Below are positions 54,801 to 63,394 of a stretch of DNA of 64,000 nucleotides, piece by piece. The notes under the pieces were generated by a model. The model worked only from the letters and a program-made list of their open reading frames with translations, had not been told where the DNA came from and did not search any database. The position numbers and the translations under genes were made by a program. The stretch covers positions 51,915,579-51,979,578 of the forward strand of contig CM056379.1 of assembly GCA_029718625.1 (NCBI GenBank). The letters are read 5' to 3'. Position 1 is the stretch's first letter. Each line of letters begins with the position of its first letter. Source of the stretch: Synaphobranchus kaupii. Taxonomy: Eukaryota > Chordata > Actinopteri > Anguilliformes > Synaphobranchidae.

Positions 54801-55362
54801 ATTTGCATATACAGCAACAATTGACTCGACCAATTTTGACAAGGTTTGAATGGTGCTGTAAATGCATTATTAGATTGTACATGTAAATTGAAGACATCCT
54901 TGAAAGCTACCAGGTTTGTTAACCTGACTTATGACATTACCTGTTTTTCTCATTCCCATCAGGATGAAATCTCTGGTATTTGTGGGTGGTACTTCCACCC
55001 CTCACCCAAAAACTCCAACTGACTCTCACCACAGTCCATGTCGAACACACACTCTCACTCATAGCCAAACACATAACCACAGTCTCACACACACTCCCAC
55101 TAGCACACACACAAGTAGATTGAAACATGATCAAGCAGCCACATCCAATCAAGGGCTAGTAGATACAGGAATAAAAGCACATACTTTGACACCCTCTAGT
55201 GCACGTAATTCTGCCAATGCAGAGAATCAGCAATCCACAGCCACTCAGGCTCATAGTCCTGTCCTAAACTGGATCAGACCTGAGCCTTGCTTGCGGCCCA
55301 CATTTGAGCCCAAGAACCTCCTCATCCTGTTTGACGAGACCGCACTGGAAGGACAGTCCTGA
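36488..55362 (+). CDS. PKMYT1: Myt1 kinase (membrane-associated Wee-family CDK1 inhibitory kinase), seven coding exons, 603 aa
   Basis: Phosphorylates CDK1 on Thr14 and Tyr15 at ER/Golgi membranes, holding cyclin B-CDK1 inactive until mitosis. Exons: 36488-36871, 37038-37275, 47698-47977, 49095-49201, 49342-49514, 49628-49857, 54963-55362; lengths sum to 1812 nt, 604 codons with TGA, and all phases agree. The protein has an N-terminal Ser/Pro-rich region, glycine loop LGRGSFGEV (118-126), lysine in YAIKRS (141), catalytic loop HLDLKPAN with Asp235, DFG Asp253, [12 protein letters not shown] (278-289), a hydrophobic membrane segment around 378-393 and the conserved C-terminal block [13 protein letters not shown] (585-597) that in human Myt1 contains the cyclin-binding RXL. 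Human PKMYT1 has 499 residues; the extra length is in the N-terminus, activation segment and tail. The start at 36488 (MTMSL) is chosen by alignment; 36494 is an alternative. Confidence 0.95.
37038..37275 (+). CDS. PKMYT1: PKMYT1 coding exon 2 (residues 129-207, GC donor)
   Basis: Acceptor TTATCATAG before GTCCTCAG. Encodes [33 protein letters not shown] and [14 protein letters not shown], i.e. the ATP-binding lysine, helix C and hinge. The exon ends CCAG/GCAAGT: a GC donor in otherwise consensus context. With it, the one-base overhang joins exon 3 in frame; I saw no GT alternative that does. Confidence 0.92.
38066..38165 (+). repeat. (AAT)n tract and TTTATTTATAGAGCGCC repeat fragment
   Basis: ATAATAATAATAATAAACTT leads into TTTATTTATAGAGCGCCTTT and CAAAGTGCTTCACAGTGA, a short relative of the dispersed repeat at 12783. 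Another (AAT)n run is at 37999-38018. In PKMYT1 intron 2. Confidence 0.65.
38745..39065 (-). repeat. Dispersed repeat R, inverted copy
   Basis: Reverse complement of the copy at 21457-21790: shares CATATCTGGCTGCAGAGTGA, CTGTACC.../GTACCAGCGTAATTTACAG and CATGCAAAGGATATGC. PKMYT1 intron 2. Confidence 0.7.
39299..39840 (-). mobile_element. Truncated Tc1 element with one terminal repeat
   Basis: TA at 39297-39298 then CAGTTGTGTTCAAATAAATA, a known Tc1-type end (the phrase AAATAGCAGTGT recurs at 39500). Its transposase is truncated where a hAT fragment begins at about 39840; the other terminal repeat is missing. Confidence 0.75.
39586..39840 (-). pseudogene. Tc1 transposase C-terminal fragment
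   Basis: On the minus strand [20 protein letters not shown] carries the final catalytic Glu block, then [18 protein letters not shown] and [18 protein letters not shown] to the stop. The DNA-binding and first two Asp regions are absent. The 75-codon piece itself has no break. Confidence 0.8.
39854..40012 (-). pseudogene. hAT transposase catalytic-core fragment
   Basis: The minus strand reads [20 protein letters not shown] then [20 protein letters not shown] and KAIKEIK plus stop. HT...NI and VTDNAANIV are the block around the second catalytic Asp of hAT and ZBED transposases. Only about 50 codons remain. It directly abuts the truncated Tc1 transposase, so one element probably broke the other. 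Confidence 0.75.
40020..40100. repeat. Right-end fragment similar to the TTAA element ending at 23533
   Basis: ATAGTTTGGTTGCAAGAG, GCCGGCGCCATGG and GAAGGGGTTAA parallel ATAGTTTGGCTGCAGGAG, GCCGGCGCCATTA and AAAGGGGTTAA at 23455-23537. Only the right end is seen. Confidence 0.55.
40566..40856 (-). repeat. tRNA-derived SINE
   Basis: On the minus strand the head reads GGGCACCACGGTGGTGCAGC GGTCTAAGGCGCAG with an A box (TGGTGCAGCGG, 40832-40843) and B box (GGTTCGATCTCC, 40774-40787) of an RNA polymerase III promoter. The tRNA-unrelated body continues to about 40566. The 94-codon ORF across it is not a gene. Confidence 0.8.
41396..41535 (+). CDS. Candidate coding exon of an uncharacterised, probably transposon-derived protein
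   Basis: An open frame of about 46 codons reads [20 protein letters not shown] then [24 protein letters not shown] and ends exactly at a strong donor, GTAAGC at 41536. The R-N-G-x-x-FxRWRxLK...L.SD pattern recalls a short module I have seen in many fish predicted proteins of unknown role, often repetitive. There is no start codon in the piece and I found no partner exon. It lies inside PKMYT1 intron 2 in the same orientation, so it could also act as a cryptic exon. Function unknown. Confidence 0.4.
43114..44339. mobile_element. Inverted-repeat element nested inside the 3.9-kb composite
   Basis: Arms 43114-43380 and about 44078-44339 are inverted copies: ATCAGATCAAAAA at the ends, then TACGACGTAAAAAAA, AAGCCAAGTTACTCAC, AAACTAGGCCTGCCTTTAAA. 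The interior (43381-44077) is AT-rich without a coding domain. Confidence 0.85.
43562..43603. repeat. (ATT)n microsatellite
   Basis: About 13 ATT units with one interruption. Confidence 0.9.
44767..44952. repeat. Two-copy tandem repeat, 101-bp period
   Basis: GTTAGGCTATTCAACACTGG ... GAGCTAGTGAGTT appears at 44767 and again at 44868 with only a few substitutions. Confidence 0.9.
45762..45834 (-). repeat. tRNA-like sequence, probably SINE head
   Basis: On the minus strand: TGTGGCTTAGTGGTTAGAAC (A box) and GTGGGTTCGAGCCCAGC (B box) with tRNA-like spacing. The T-arm has a mismatch and the acceptor ends do not pair well, so a functional tRNA gene is unlikely. Confidence 0.55.
46646..47648. mobile_element. 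hAT element with perfect 8-bp duplication, 49 bp upstream of PKMYT1 exon 3
   Basis: Ends TAGGGGTGTAACGATTCA and, inverted, TAGGGGTGTGAATC, flanked by identical GCTGTAAG (46638-46645, 47649-47656). Subterminal ATCGATT/GAATCG words are dense on both sides. Non-coding. It contains another element at 46880-47202. It inserted at the very right end of the 3.9-kb composite. Confidence 0.9.
46880..47202. mobile_element. Nested MITE with CAGTGTTTCCCCTA ends
   Basis: CAGTGTTTCCCCTAGAT at the left and its inverse (TAGGGGAAACACTG) at the right, with inner GGCCGGGCGG/CCGCCCGGCC also inverted. 323 bp, no ORF. The ends look like hAT, but I cannot see a clean target duplication. Confidence 0.7.
47698..47977 (+). 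CDS. PKMYT1: PKMYT1 coding exon 3 (residues 208-300, catalytic loop)
   Basis: Acceptor CTAATCTACAG. Encodes [20 protein letters not shown] followed by [19 protein letters not shown], a charged insert ([16 protein letters not shown]) and [20 protein letters not shown]. The charged insert is about eight residues longer than in human. Donor GTAAGC at 47978. Confidence 0.95.
48066..48914. repeat. Possible inverted-repeat element in PKMYT1 intron 3
   Basis: TTTCACACATGGAACCCGTAACATT-like sequence on the left (read as TTTCACACATGG plus ACCCGTAACATT) has an imperfect inverse on the right (AACATTTACGGGTTAAG plus CATGTGTGACGG). Arms are short and interrupted. Confidence 0.35.
49095..49201 (+). CDS. 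PKMYT1: PKMYT1 coding exon 4 (residues 301-336)
   Basis: Acceptor TATCTTAG. Encodes [20 protein letters not shown] followed by [16 protein letters not shown], the C-lobe block typical of Myt1. Donor GTACTG at 49202; the exon leaves one base for the next codon. Confidence 0.93.
49342..49514 (+). CDS. PKMYT1: PKMYT1 coding exon 5 (residues 337-394, membrane segment)
   Basis: Acceptor CCTGTCAG. Encodes the end of the kinase domain ([20 protein letters not shown]) and, after basic residues, [16 protein letters not shown], the short hydrophobic stretch that anchors Myt1 to membranes. Donor GTAAAA at 49515, phase 0. Confidence 0.92.
49628..49857 (+). CDS. PKMYT1: PKMYT1 coding exon 6 (residues 395-470)
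   Basis: Acceptor CTGCTCAG. Encodes [16 protein letters not shown], then [20 protein letters not shown], and [15 protein letters not shown]. The proline-directed Ser/Thr sites fit the C-terminal regulatory region of Myt1. Donor GTAATG at 49858. Confidence 0.9.
50574..52459. mobile_element. 1.9-kb element inserted in the left part of the Tc1
   Basis: GGGCCCTATCTT at the left and AAGATAGGGCCC at the right, flanked by CAT on each side (50571-50573, 52460-52462). Removing it plus one CAT restores a continuous Tc1 sequence, which supports a 3-bp duplication. The left subterminal region repeats ACACCCGGCGC and GCGCTAA words. Ends of a related sequence occur at 29455-29530. Superfamily not assigned; a 3-bp target fits PIF/Harbinger, but the ends are not diagnostic to me. 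Confidence 0.7.
50777..51274 (+). CDS. Unrecognised 165-codon ORF inside the nested element
   Basis: The longest open stretch in the element at 50574-52459. It is cysteine-containing ([25 protein letters not shown]) but has no pattern I can match to a transposase, nuclease or Myb-like protein. No splice context was evident. It may be fortuitous, or a decayed accessory ORF. Confidence 0.2.
   Translation: MSQQKALALEPPQTWSKVMSQLFTCYFNGACKCVYIGVCTTRVPSCLLHTGARTSMTKISRSQCEILLLCRLYQKCIIIKGSIGPHTFPSAKGNDATLHCSQAMCDGTGQWLSIKKELIPPISSLMRELSFNSRTAIDGHLSFENALQMSLQYSSVYLGIQPVSK
52672..53686 (+). pseudogene. Tc1/mariner DD34E transposase with one frameshift
   Basis: From ATG 52672 ([20 protein letters not shown]) the first frame gives the helix-turn-helix region ([20 protein letters not shown]) and GRP linker (RPGRPAKLS), then breaks near 53011 in GLYGS. 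The second frame continues [20 protein letters not shown] to the stop at 53686, with the catalytic Asp in LWSDET, Asp in [10 protein letters not shown] and Glu in NPIEHLW, 34 residues apart. The usual join is GR-VARRK, so two bases appear deleted. Otherwise complete, about 338 codons. Confidence 0.92.
54963..55362 (+). CDS. PKMYT1: PKMYT1 coding exon 7 (residues 471-603 and stop)
   Basis: Acceptor CATTCCCATCAG. Encodes a low-complexity His/Thr/Ser-rich tail ([19 protein letters not shown]) ending with the conserved [15 protein letters not shown] block and TGA. Human has RNL where this protein has KNL within the cyclin-binding motif; a Lys is tolerated in the general [RK]xL form. Confidence 0.93.
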
Positions 55363-55770
55363 GGGCAGGATGATATACACACTGTCTATGCTGATGAACC
55401 ACTGCAGTACGTTAACAATGCACTTAAAAGAATAAGAATACCTTTGGAATGGGATACCATGCCTATTGTTTAATGTATTCTTGCCCTTAAATTTACAGAG
55501 TTTTAATGTGATATTCGTTTTGTGTGTCTAACTTGACTTTTTTGAGTAAACTACTGTTTTACTCTGTTTCAGAACATTTTGGACCAAGGAGAATTAAAAG
55601 GTGCTTCAAACTGAGTGCTCACATTTGGTCTTAAACACTTATGTTCTACCATGCTAATGAGGAACGGTGAAATGGGATGTTCTCTGCCGTTCAGAAATGC
55701 CGTTGAGTATTCCCTGTGTTGTATACTATAACTATGCCCATGAAATAAAATGAATCATTTAAGTATTTGT
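55363..55770 (+). other. PKMYT1: PKMYT1 3' UTR
   Basis: AATAAA at 55744-55749 is followed by a TTTAAGTATTTGTG downstream stretch. No competing canonical hexamer was seen nearer the stop codon. Confidence 0.65.
55744..55749 (+). promoter_or_regulatory. PKMYT1: PKMYT1 polyadenylation signal AATAAA
   Basis: Canonical hexamer 382 nt after the stop codon, with GT/T-rich sequence after it. Confidence 0.65.
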
Positions 55771-56121
55771 GCCTCTTATTGTAAATGCCTTTAAACTTGA
55801 ATATTAAGGTTATCTGCGATGAACACAAAACTGATACAATGGTTTCTAATATTCCAGAATTACTTCCTGGATTTAAGAAAATAATATTACTTGCATTCAT
55901 TTTCATGTTTTCATTCATACCATCACAGCAATATTATTTCGCATTACAAACAATCAACTCGCCTGACCCGGAAATTGATCAAGGTTCGCCATCTTTAAGG
56001 ACATTCCAAACCACTAAATGCTTCTCGGAGGAGCGAGGAATGAGGAGGCTACCAGTAGGATACTTCAGCAAGGAAACACGAATGTAGCCTTTGCGGAACC
56101 CTTTCTCAAACCTTTTGTATA

Positions 56122-57118
56122 TTGTCTAGCCATCACCTGAAGCTCAACCTCGACAAGACTGAGCTGCTCTTCATGCCATACAAGACCTCCCCGCTCCTAG
56201 ACCTGTCCATCACCGTCGACGGAACAATGGTGACCGCCTCCCGCTCTGCAAGGAACCTGGGGGTGGTCCTGGATGACCAGCTGGACTTCAAAGAACATAT
56301 CAGGGCAACAGCACGGTCCTGCAGGTTCCTCCTGTACAACATCAGGAGGATTCAGCAGTACCTGACCACCTACTCCACCCAGCTTCTTGTCCAGACCATG
56401 GTCACCTCACGTCTGGACTACTGCAACTCCCTTCTCGCAAGCCTACCAGCCTGTGCCATTCTGCCCCTACAACTGGTCTAGAACGCGGCTGCTCAGCTTG
56501 TGTTCAACCTCCCGAAGTTCTCACATCTCCCGAAGTTCTCACCTGCTGAGGTCACTCCACTGGCTGCCGGTTGTGGCCAGGATCAGGTTCAAAGTTCTGA
56601 CCCTGGCCTACACTGCAGCCAAAAGGTCAGGCCCCTCCTACCTACAGGACTTAATCCAGCACTACACTCCTGCTCGACCACTTCGCTCTGCTGTTGCAGG
56701 GCGATTTGCACTTCCCTCCCTCCGTGTTAATGGCTCCCGCTCTTCCCGACTGCGGAGCTTTTCCACCCTAGCTCCTCAGTGGTGGAACAAACTCCCCACT
56801 GTGCTGCGCTCAGCTGAAACAGTCTATTTTCTGTCGTGGTCTGAAAACGCACTTTTTCAGACTCCACCACGACTGAACTACTTATATAGGGCCATTCTAT
56901 AGCACTCGCTTCCTGTTTTTTTGCTTGTTTTCTATTTAACTTTTTTATAGTTCAGAATATATAGCTGACTGTGTACTACTCATGTTTATTACTAGAGATA
57001 GCTCCTACGCTGCGAGAAAGTTGTGCTTTGTCGGATCTGCTTTGTAGTCGCGTCAATGACCTTCAATATGCACTTATTGTATGTCGCTTTGGATAAAAGC
57101 GTCTGCCAAATAAATGTA
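56122..57118 (+). mobile_element. 5'-truncated L2-clade LINE, ORF2 C-terminus and 3' tail
   Basis: The first frame reads SSHHLKLNLDKTELLFMPYK through RNLGVVLDDQLDFKEHIR and LDYCNSLLASLPACAILPLQ to a stop at 56481. After a frame change LLRSLHWLPVVARIRFKVLT, GPSYLQDLIQHYTPARPLRS and LAPQWWNKLP follow. This is the post-RT region of L2-type LINEs. The copy ends with the conserved tail GTCGCTTTGGATAAAAGCGT CTGCCAAATAAATG at 57080-57118. Stops and a frameshift make it inactive. Confidence 0.85.
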
Positions 57119-57145
57119 ATGCCCCCCCCATTTTTGGGCATTTTT

Positions 57146-57220
57146 AATATTTGTTCGCATATCCTTTGCATGCCATGACGTCCTGATGTCTGTGACCCAT
57201 CAACATCATTGAATTGAAAT
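57146..57220 (+). repeat. Partial copy of dispersed repeat R
   Basis: TTCGCATATCCTTTGCATGC and GATGTCTGTGACCCATCAAC correspond to the start of the copy at 21457. Confidence 0.6.
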
Positions 57221-57403
57221 TCCTGGTGAAGTACTACACTACCCACAATCCTAAATCGAATTCCACCAATCAGATGTCGCTGTTACCATAGAGATATCCA
57301 CCACTCTGAAGTTGCGAGGTCGGCAGCCACCATTCCATTATAATTGGCTCTGCACGCAATGCTTCTGGGTTTGTCTCAGCCAGCAATCTCATTTCCTGTT
57401 TAA

Positions 57404-58750
57404 AGGGATAGTTCGGAATTTTGGACATGTCTCAATTACGACTTACCCATGATGTAGTTGATTGATGGAAACCATTTTCAGATAATTCCATGCTGTCCCT
57501 TCTTTTGGACATACACACATTGCTAATGCTAGCGCAACTCTAAGGTAACTGGTAGCATCCACTACCAAACGCACTTAAACACTCCACAGTGCACCCAAAG
57601 CAAATAAAATACGACGACAGTCTATCGGGGTTATTTTCAGTGATTATACCATCATTTTTGAAGTCAAACTATCATTGAATCCTTTACTTTGTGCTGACCT
57701 ATATTCTCTGTGGAAGTACGGCGGCGGAGCTAGCTGTAGATTAGCCAGGGTATCTGCCTGTAGGCTATCTGCTGTACTCCACATTTGCCGACACAATCCG
57801 TTTTGCCGTAAAGTTACATATTTGGTAGAAAACAAGTCAGCTAAACACAAACATGCCACAGAATAACACAGCATATACAAGCAAGCACACTGGCTACCAA
57901 TTTGCAGGAAAAGTTTGACCACTTCCATGACTTCCCAATCATGGCAACTAGCTAGCTAAATTGAATAGATAGATCACGTATGCAATCATTTATTAGTTAC
58001 CTGCTCGTCAGTTGTTTTCGGTGCATGAAGAAAAACAGGTGATGGCACAGCAGTCTCCTTCAGTAGAGGGTGTCCCGACCGTCCTTTTTTGATTTTCACA
58101 TAGTCATCCTCCATGAAATGGTCACTACACACTTTTAACTTTTTTAGAGTCTCAATTGGTGTGTTGACATCCATGCGAGCAGCAAGAAGCCACAGCTGTT
58201 TTCTTTGTTGATCTTCCACTGAAAATCGGTGAAAACGTTGTGGTGCCCATTTTTTTGCATGATTTGAACAACCTTGAAATACACACCGAAATACCATCTT
58301 ACCTGAACATTAGCTAACAATACTACTAGTCTGATTCTTTCACACGCGCGATATTGTTGTTGGCCGGCACTACATATGGCGGCAGAGCTATACTTAACGT
58401 TACCTACTAACGTAAAGTATGGCTCCGCCGCCGTAATTCCACTGAGAATTTAGGTGAGCACAAAGTAAAGGATTCAACGATAGTTTGACTTCAAAAATGA
58501 TGGTATAATCACTGAAAATAACCCGATAGACTGTCGTCGTATTTTATTTGCTTTGGGTGCACTGTGGAGTGTTTAAGTGTGTTTGGTAGTGGATGCTACC
58601 AGTTACCTTAGAGTTGTGCTAGCATTAGCAATGTGTGTATGTCCAAAAGAAGGAACAGCATGGAATTATGTGAAAATGGTTTCCATCAATCAACTACATC
58701 ATGGGTAAGTCGTAATTGAGACATTATGTCCAAAATTCCGAACTATCCCT
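57404..58750 (-). mobile_element. Kolobok-like TTAA element retaining a THAP-domain exon
   Basis: Ends AGGGATAGTTCGGAATTTTGG in both orientations, each next to TTAA (57400-57403, 58751-58754). Arms of about 320 bp pair almost fully and match those of the MITE at 21940-22587. The 690-bp centre holds, on the minus strand, one THAP zinc-finger exon with a splice donor. THAP domains plus TTAA targets are characteristic of Kolobok transposons (P elements also carry THAP, but with different targets). The catalytic domain is absent. Confidence 0.8.
58001..58297 (-). CDS. THAP zinc-finger exon of a Kolobok-like transposase
   Basis: Starts MVFRCVFQGCSN and shows the C2CH pattern: Cys5 and Cys10 (CVFQGC), then a spacer with RFHRFSVEDQQRKQLWL, then KVCSDHF with the final Cys and His, and the terminal AVP box (KETAVPSPVF). 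THAP domains bind DNA. The 99-codon exon ends GACGAGCAG/GTAACT, a good donor, in phase 0. No downstream exon lies within the element, so the transposase is truncated. No stop or frameshift occurs in the exon. Confidence 0.8.
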
Positions 58751-58759
58751 TTAAGTCCA

Positions 58760-61171
58760 TATTTTCACATAGAGAATGGTATACGCACTTACTTTACCAG
58801 GGCGTACCGACTTCTTTTTTTATATATATATGTAAAAATATGATACTGGAGAGATTTTTTAAAGTGATTTTCATTTGTTTACCAAAGTGCCTTGTGTTTA
58901 CTTTATGGGAAAGTTTTACTTGTATGTGGTACTTCATATAGCCATGTAATACATAACATAAACTCATGGGCCAGACTTTCTTGAACTGTTGTAAATTTAA
59001 ACTTTGTTTTCGATTTTTACCCATTAATAGGACACGAAAATGTGACATTTTTTACACTGTCATAATTGATGTGGAAATATATACCTATGCTAATGGCCTA
59101 CATTTCTTTTAACCAAATATTTTTGAAGATGTTTGATATGCGTTTCTAAACCCCACTTTGCTTAGTGAGAGTTGTCGCTCGTATTCATATGGGAGAGCAA
59201 AATTAATCAGGCTCATGTACGTCATTCATTGTGTCCTGAGAGTTACGTACACAAGATGCCGTCGGCAATCATGAAAAATAAATATATATCGGATTGATCT
59301 TTGTTTGTTTCGGTCATGCATAAGCCAAGTAAAAAATATATATATGTGCCCAAATTCATACATTCCACGATACTTTAAAACAAGGGGAATATATAGTGCT
59401 GACTTTCTTTCCATGTCCCAATCGTTACGTAGGCCATAAGCATGAATCGTTTACCCACGTGTTTCACGGCTGGTGGATTTGTCAAACTAAAAAAAAAAAC
59501 ATTACTGTCTGGTACGAAACTACTAAGAATTGCTTTGTTTCAATTGCTGCCAACGCTACAGGAGCCTGATAACCTTGCATGTCCAAGCTTCCTCACGGGG
59601 TTACGTACCTAAGCCGTTCACGTTTTACCTCGCACCAGTTTATCAAAATCGTCGAAATCAAAGCATTTACACAGCAATCGTGGTATAATCGTGTACACAT
59701 ATTGAAAGGTAGGATTTTATTTTTATTTTTAAATTTAGAAAATTTATCTTTTCTTGCATTGATTACATACGTAACGGTGTCCTCTGATCAACCGGGTATT
59801 ACACAGCCATAAATAGATTAGAGCTTCAAAGTCCAGTTTCATTGTGGACCGCCTCGGATGGGATATGTATCTACACTTTAATGAATTATAAAAAATAAGT
59901 TATACTTTTGCACTCACGTGTCATTGAGACACCATGTTAACACTACTATGGTAAATTTTATATGACCTGAAAAGTCTTATCTTCTTTCTTTTTGATAGAG
60001 TCAGAGTTGTCAAACTTGTAAATAAATGTGTTTGCATTGGTTTTTGCAACAATACATTTTTTGGTGTCTGTCACGTTTATGTGTCCCAGTATCATATTTT
60101 GACTTATATATATAGTAACGTTAGAAAAAAAACGTTACAATATTGGCTACTGTATTGTAAAAAAAAAACAAGTGAGCATAACAAATTGACAAATATTTTA
60201 TAAATCGAACGAAGTCACAGATATAGCCTACAGCGTGTCTCAAATTCGCCAACTCGCTGGCTGCTGTTGGTGTAGTGGCGGAAGTAAATGTACCGTCTGA
60301 GATTTTACCGGAAATACGTAGTATAGCTGCCGTGCATAGAGCCAATTCACAAAGCCAGTAGCTAAGGTTAAATATGCTGAGAAAAAGCGTTTTTTTAATC
60401 AGGCGAATATCTTAGTTCCAACACTTTATATCTAGCTAATATTTGTGGAGTGCAGTATTTATTAAGTTTGGAAATATTAATGTAGCGTAGTAATGTAACG
60501 TTACTTTACGTTAGATTACAATGAATGGCAGTCAGCTGCGAACTTATAGATCTGGGTTCCGGAAGTAATGTTAACGTTCAATTTCCAAACACTAGCTACA
60601 GGTCCAGTCCAACAAGAAATCCCAAAACACTACAATGTAGCCTATAAAATATATACAAGAAAGCACAAAAGCAAAAAAAAAATTTTTTATTCAAAATGTT
60701 TGTAGAAGTGGTTGAAACCATAGACTAAAAAAAATTATTGGCTAACCATAGCCTATTATAATCCGCTTTCAGCTAAATTTGCCTGTATTTTGTCCTGAGA
60801 TGTAAATAAAATATTAACAGTTCTAAAAAGAATTCAGAAGTGGGCAGGAACCTGGCAAATGAAATTCAGTAGCCTACAGCTAAACGTGAAGCTCTACATG
60901 TGGGAAATAAAAAATAATAATAATACATCAAAATCGAAATGTGCTCAGTTCCCTTCTACACAAATAGCTCGCTTCTGATAGTAAGCCATACAGCTGCAGT
61001 GCAGCCAGGCTTCACATACCAAGGTTCACGTGAAATTAGAATGACTAGGCCAATCCATGAATGCAATAACATTGCATTTCGTCACATCATCTCTCGAGGC
61101 GAGTGGGGTATCTGCCCAGTTGTATAGTGCGTGCTCCACTCGTCACAGACTCTGCTGTCTCCAGCGGTTTT
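58760..61171. other. Intergenic sequence, no gene recognised
   Basis: AT-rich with several short ORFs of no recognisable content. The region near 60240-60350 has GC-richer sequence (TCGCTGGCTGCTGTTGGTGT, GCGGAAGTAAATG) but I could not build an exon from it. Confidence 0.4.
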
Positions 61172-61186
61172 GGGGGGGGGGGGGGG
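61172..61186. repeat. Poly-G tract, 15 bases
   Basis: Uninterrupted G run. May vary between assemblies and reads. Confidence 0.9.
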
Positions 61187-61982
61187 TTCGGCTACCTACA
61201 TCCAATATTTGAGTGTCGCTATGCTGCCATTCTGCAACCCCTCATGAGCCTCTGTTCATGACCGATGTAGGGTGACCAGATGCAAACAGTCCAAAAGCAG
61301 GACAAACCGTAAGATGTGGCGGGACATATTGATAATGTGGACTCCTTATAGGTTACCAACGCAAAAAGGTATAGAACTTTGGTATAATGCATATCGAGCT
61401 TAATTATCCCGCCTGCAGTTGCCCACTAGTCGGCGCATGTCACTATATAGTATAAACCTGAATAAAAGATTACAAAATAAATTGCTATAGGTAGGCATGA
61501 GCAGTGGTAAATAATGACTGGTCTTTATTCATGCATAGTTTACATTCAATGTGCAGTAAAAAAATTAATGAACAGTCAGCAAAAACAGTCAGAATTAACA
61601 GGATAGCTTAACCAACCCCCCTGACCCAACGTTATAATTAGTCATAAAATAAAATGTGTTAAGCGCAAGTCTTGCATGTCAAAATCAAAATAGCTGGTTC
61701 TGGCATTAAAAGCAGACGTTTGAAAGTTTGTTTATGCTTTAGATTCAAAACGAAACAATGCAGCTAGCACATGGCTAATTGCATTAACCACTATAGTCTC
61801 AATTTTTTTTAAATCAGCTAACGTTAGCTAGATGACAGTTTCTCATTATCCAGACCCAGATTGAACGTTATTAGCTAAATTACTGGACTCGACATTAAAT
61901 AGATGGTCAGGAGGATTTAAAAATGATACACGCTTGTTATCTCAGCTGCAGTGACTTTGTCTATCTGGCTATCATCTTTGGG

Positions 61983-62361
61983 TTTAAGTAGAAATGCATC
62001 CATAGATCTGCTTCTTTGTGTTTAAGTAGAAATGCATCCATAGATCTGCTTCTGTATGTTTAAGTAGAAATGCATCCATAGATCTGTTTCTTTGGGTTTA
62101 AGTAGAAATGCATCCGTAGATCTGCTTCTTTGTGTTTAAGTAGAAATGCATCCATAGATCTGCTTCATTGTGTTTAAGTAGAAATGCATCCATAGATCTG
62201 CTTCTTTGTGTTTAAGTAGAAATGCATCCATAGATCTGTTTCTTTGGGTTTAAGTAGAAATGCATCCACAGATCTGCTTCTTTGTGTTTAAGTAGAAATG
62301 CATCCATAGATCTGTTTCTTTGGGTTTAAGTAGAAATGCATCCATAGATCTGCTTCTTTTT
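61983..62361. repeat. Minisatellite, ten copies of a 38-bp unit
   Basis: Unit TTTAAGTAGAAATGCATCCA plus TAGATCTGCTTCTTTGTG, starting at 61983, 62021, 62059, 62097, 62135, 62173, 62211, 62249, 62287 and 62325. Copies differ at a few sites only (for example CTGTTTC for CTGCTTC, TTTGGG for TTTGTG), and these variants recur, suggesting higher-order or recent amplification. Each copy contains AGATCT and ATGCAT palindromes. Confidence 0.96.
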
Positions 62362-63390
62362 GCAACGCAACTTTTCGGTGAAACTCACATTCACTGTGGC
62401 GCTGAAAAGGAACTATGGCAAAGGCTGAAAAAAGCCTTCTGAGCATCGCCTGGCACCGGCCTCACCCAGTTACGTGTCATTTGCCATTCTTGGTTGTAAC
62501 TGCATGTTCTTTTCTTTTTAGTTACCTTTTATGTATCCATTTATCTTTAGATTATAGGCTACTGGCTGGCTAGCTTCGACTATGTGGCTTGTTGATGTTT
62601 TTTTCATATTTTTCATCGTTTTTTCATGTTGTTTCAGCTCATATTAGCCTGAATGACTCTTGGCAACTCAATGGTTTCTGACACAAAACAAAAAAAGCTT
62701 TAAAAAATCAACGTGAACAGTTTTTTGATTTTGTACAAATAATGCATACTAGGTTTGAGGATTAAATGTGAGCAATAATTGAAAAAACAACTTAAAGGAA
62801 GAGCCTGAAAATTGTTCTTACTGAAATTGATTTTGTAAAACCAACTGTATCCCATTTTGATTGTTCTTATCTGATTATTCAAAATTTTTGCCTCGTTACC
62901 TCTTCGGTACTATTGGTTAACTGGGCCTCTGACTGCATATTTTCAGTGACATGAATATAAAATAATGCTCTTAGTCTTAATTCTTATTATAGTATTCTTC
63001 AAAAATGCCCATGAGTGGGCATTTTTACATTAAGTGAATGTCAAATACATTTCACACATTCTTAGGGAGAAAACCACAGGTTTTTAGAAATGTCAAAGAT
63101 GCATGATGTTGGTTCATCACAATGTGAATACATTTATTTGTATGTTTTCTTTTTTCTTCAAATGCAGTTAGTTTAAAAAAGCATATTAAATAAGGAAACA
63201 TAAATGCAAAAATATATTTTAATAATTTCATTCCATCTAAGACAGCAGGCCTTATTTAGTCAAAATATGACAAATTTACCTTATTTACAATGACTAATTT
63301 AATCAAAAGATTAAGTTATTCCAAATACAATTTCATCTTTTGACAAAAGTAAGGTTAAAGAAAAAATGTTAGCTTGATTTGTTGACCTAG
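62362..63390. other. AT-rich intergenic sequence with one strong hairpin
   Basis: The only structure noted is the perfect palindrome AAAAATGCCCA-TGAG-TGGGCATTTTT at 63002-63027. No gene seen. Confidence 0.45.
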
Positions 63391-63394
63391 GCTA

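Noticed and set aside
54937..55152. Minus-strand ORF of 71 codons
   Set aside because: Antisense of PKMYT1 exon 7.
61983..62361. CRISPR array
   Set aside because: Units are contiguous without unique spacers, and the DNA is from a vertebrate; this is a minisatellite.
63002..63027. Rho-independent terminator or small RNA hairpin
   Set aside because: A perfect hairpin, but in a vertebrate AT-rich intergenic region; no gene ends there and no precursor context is evident.
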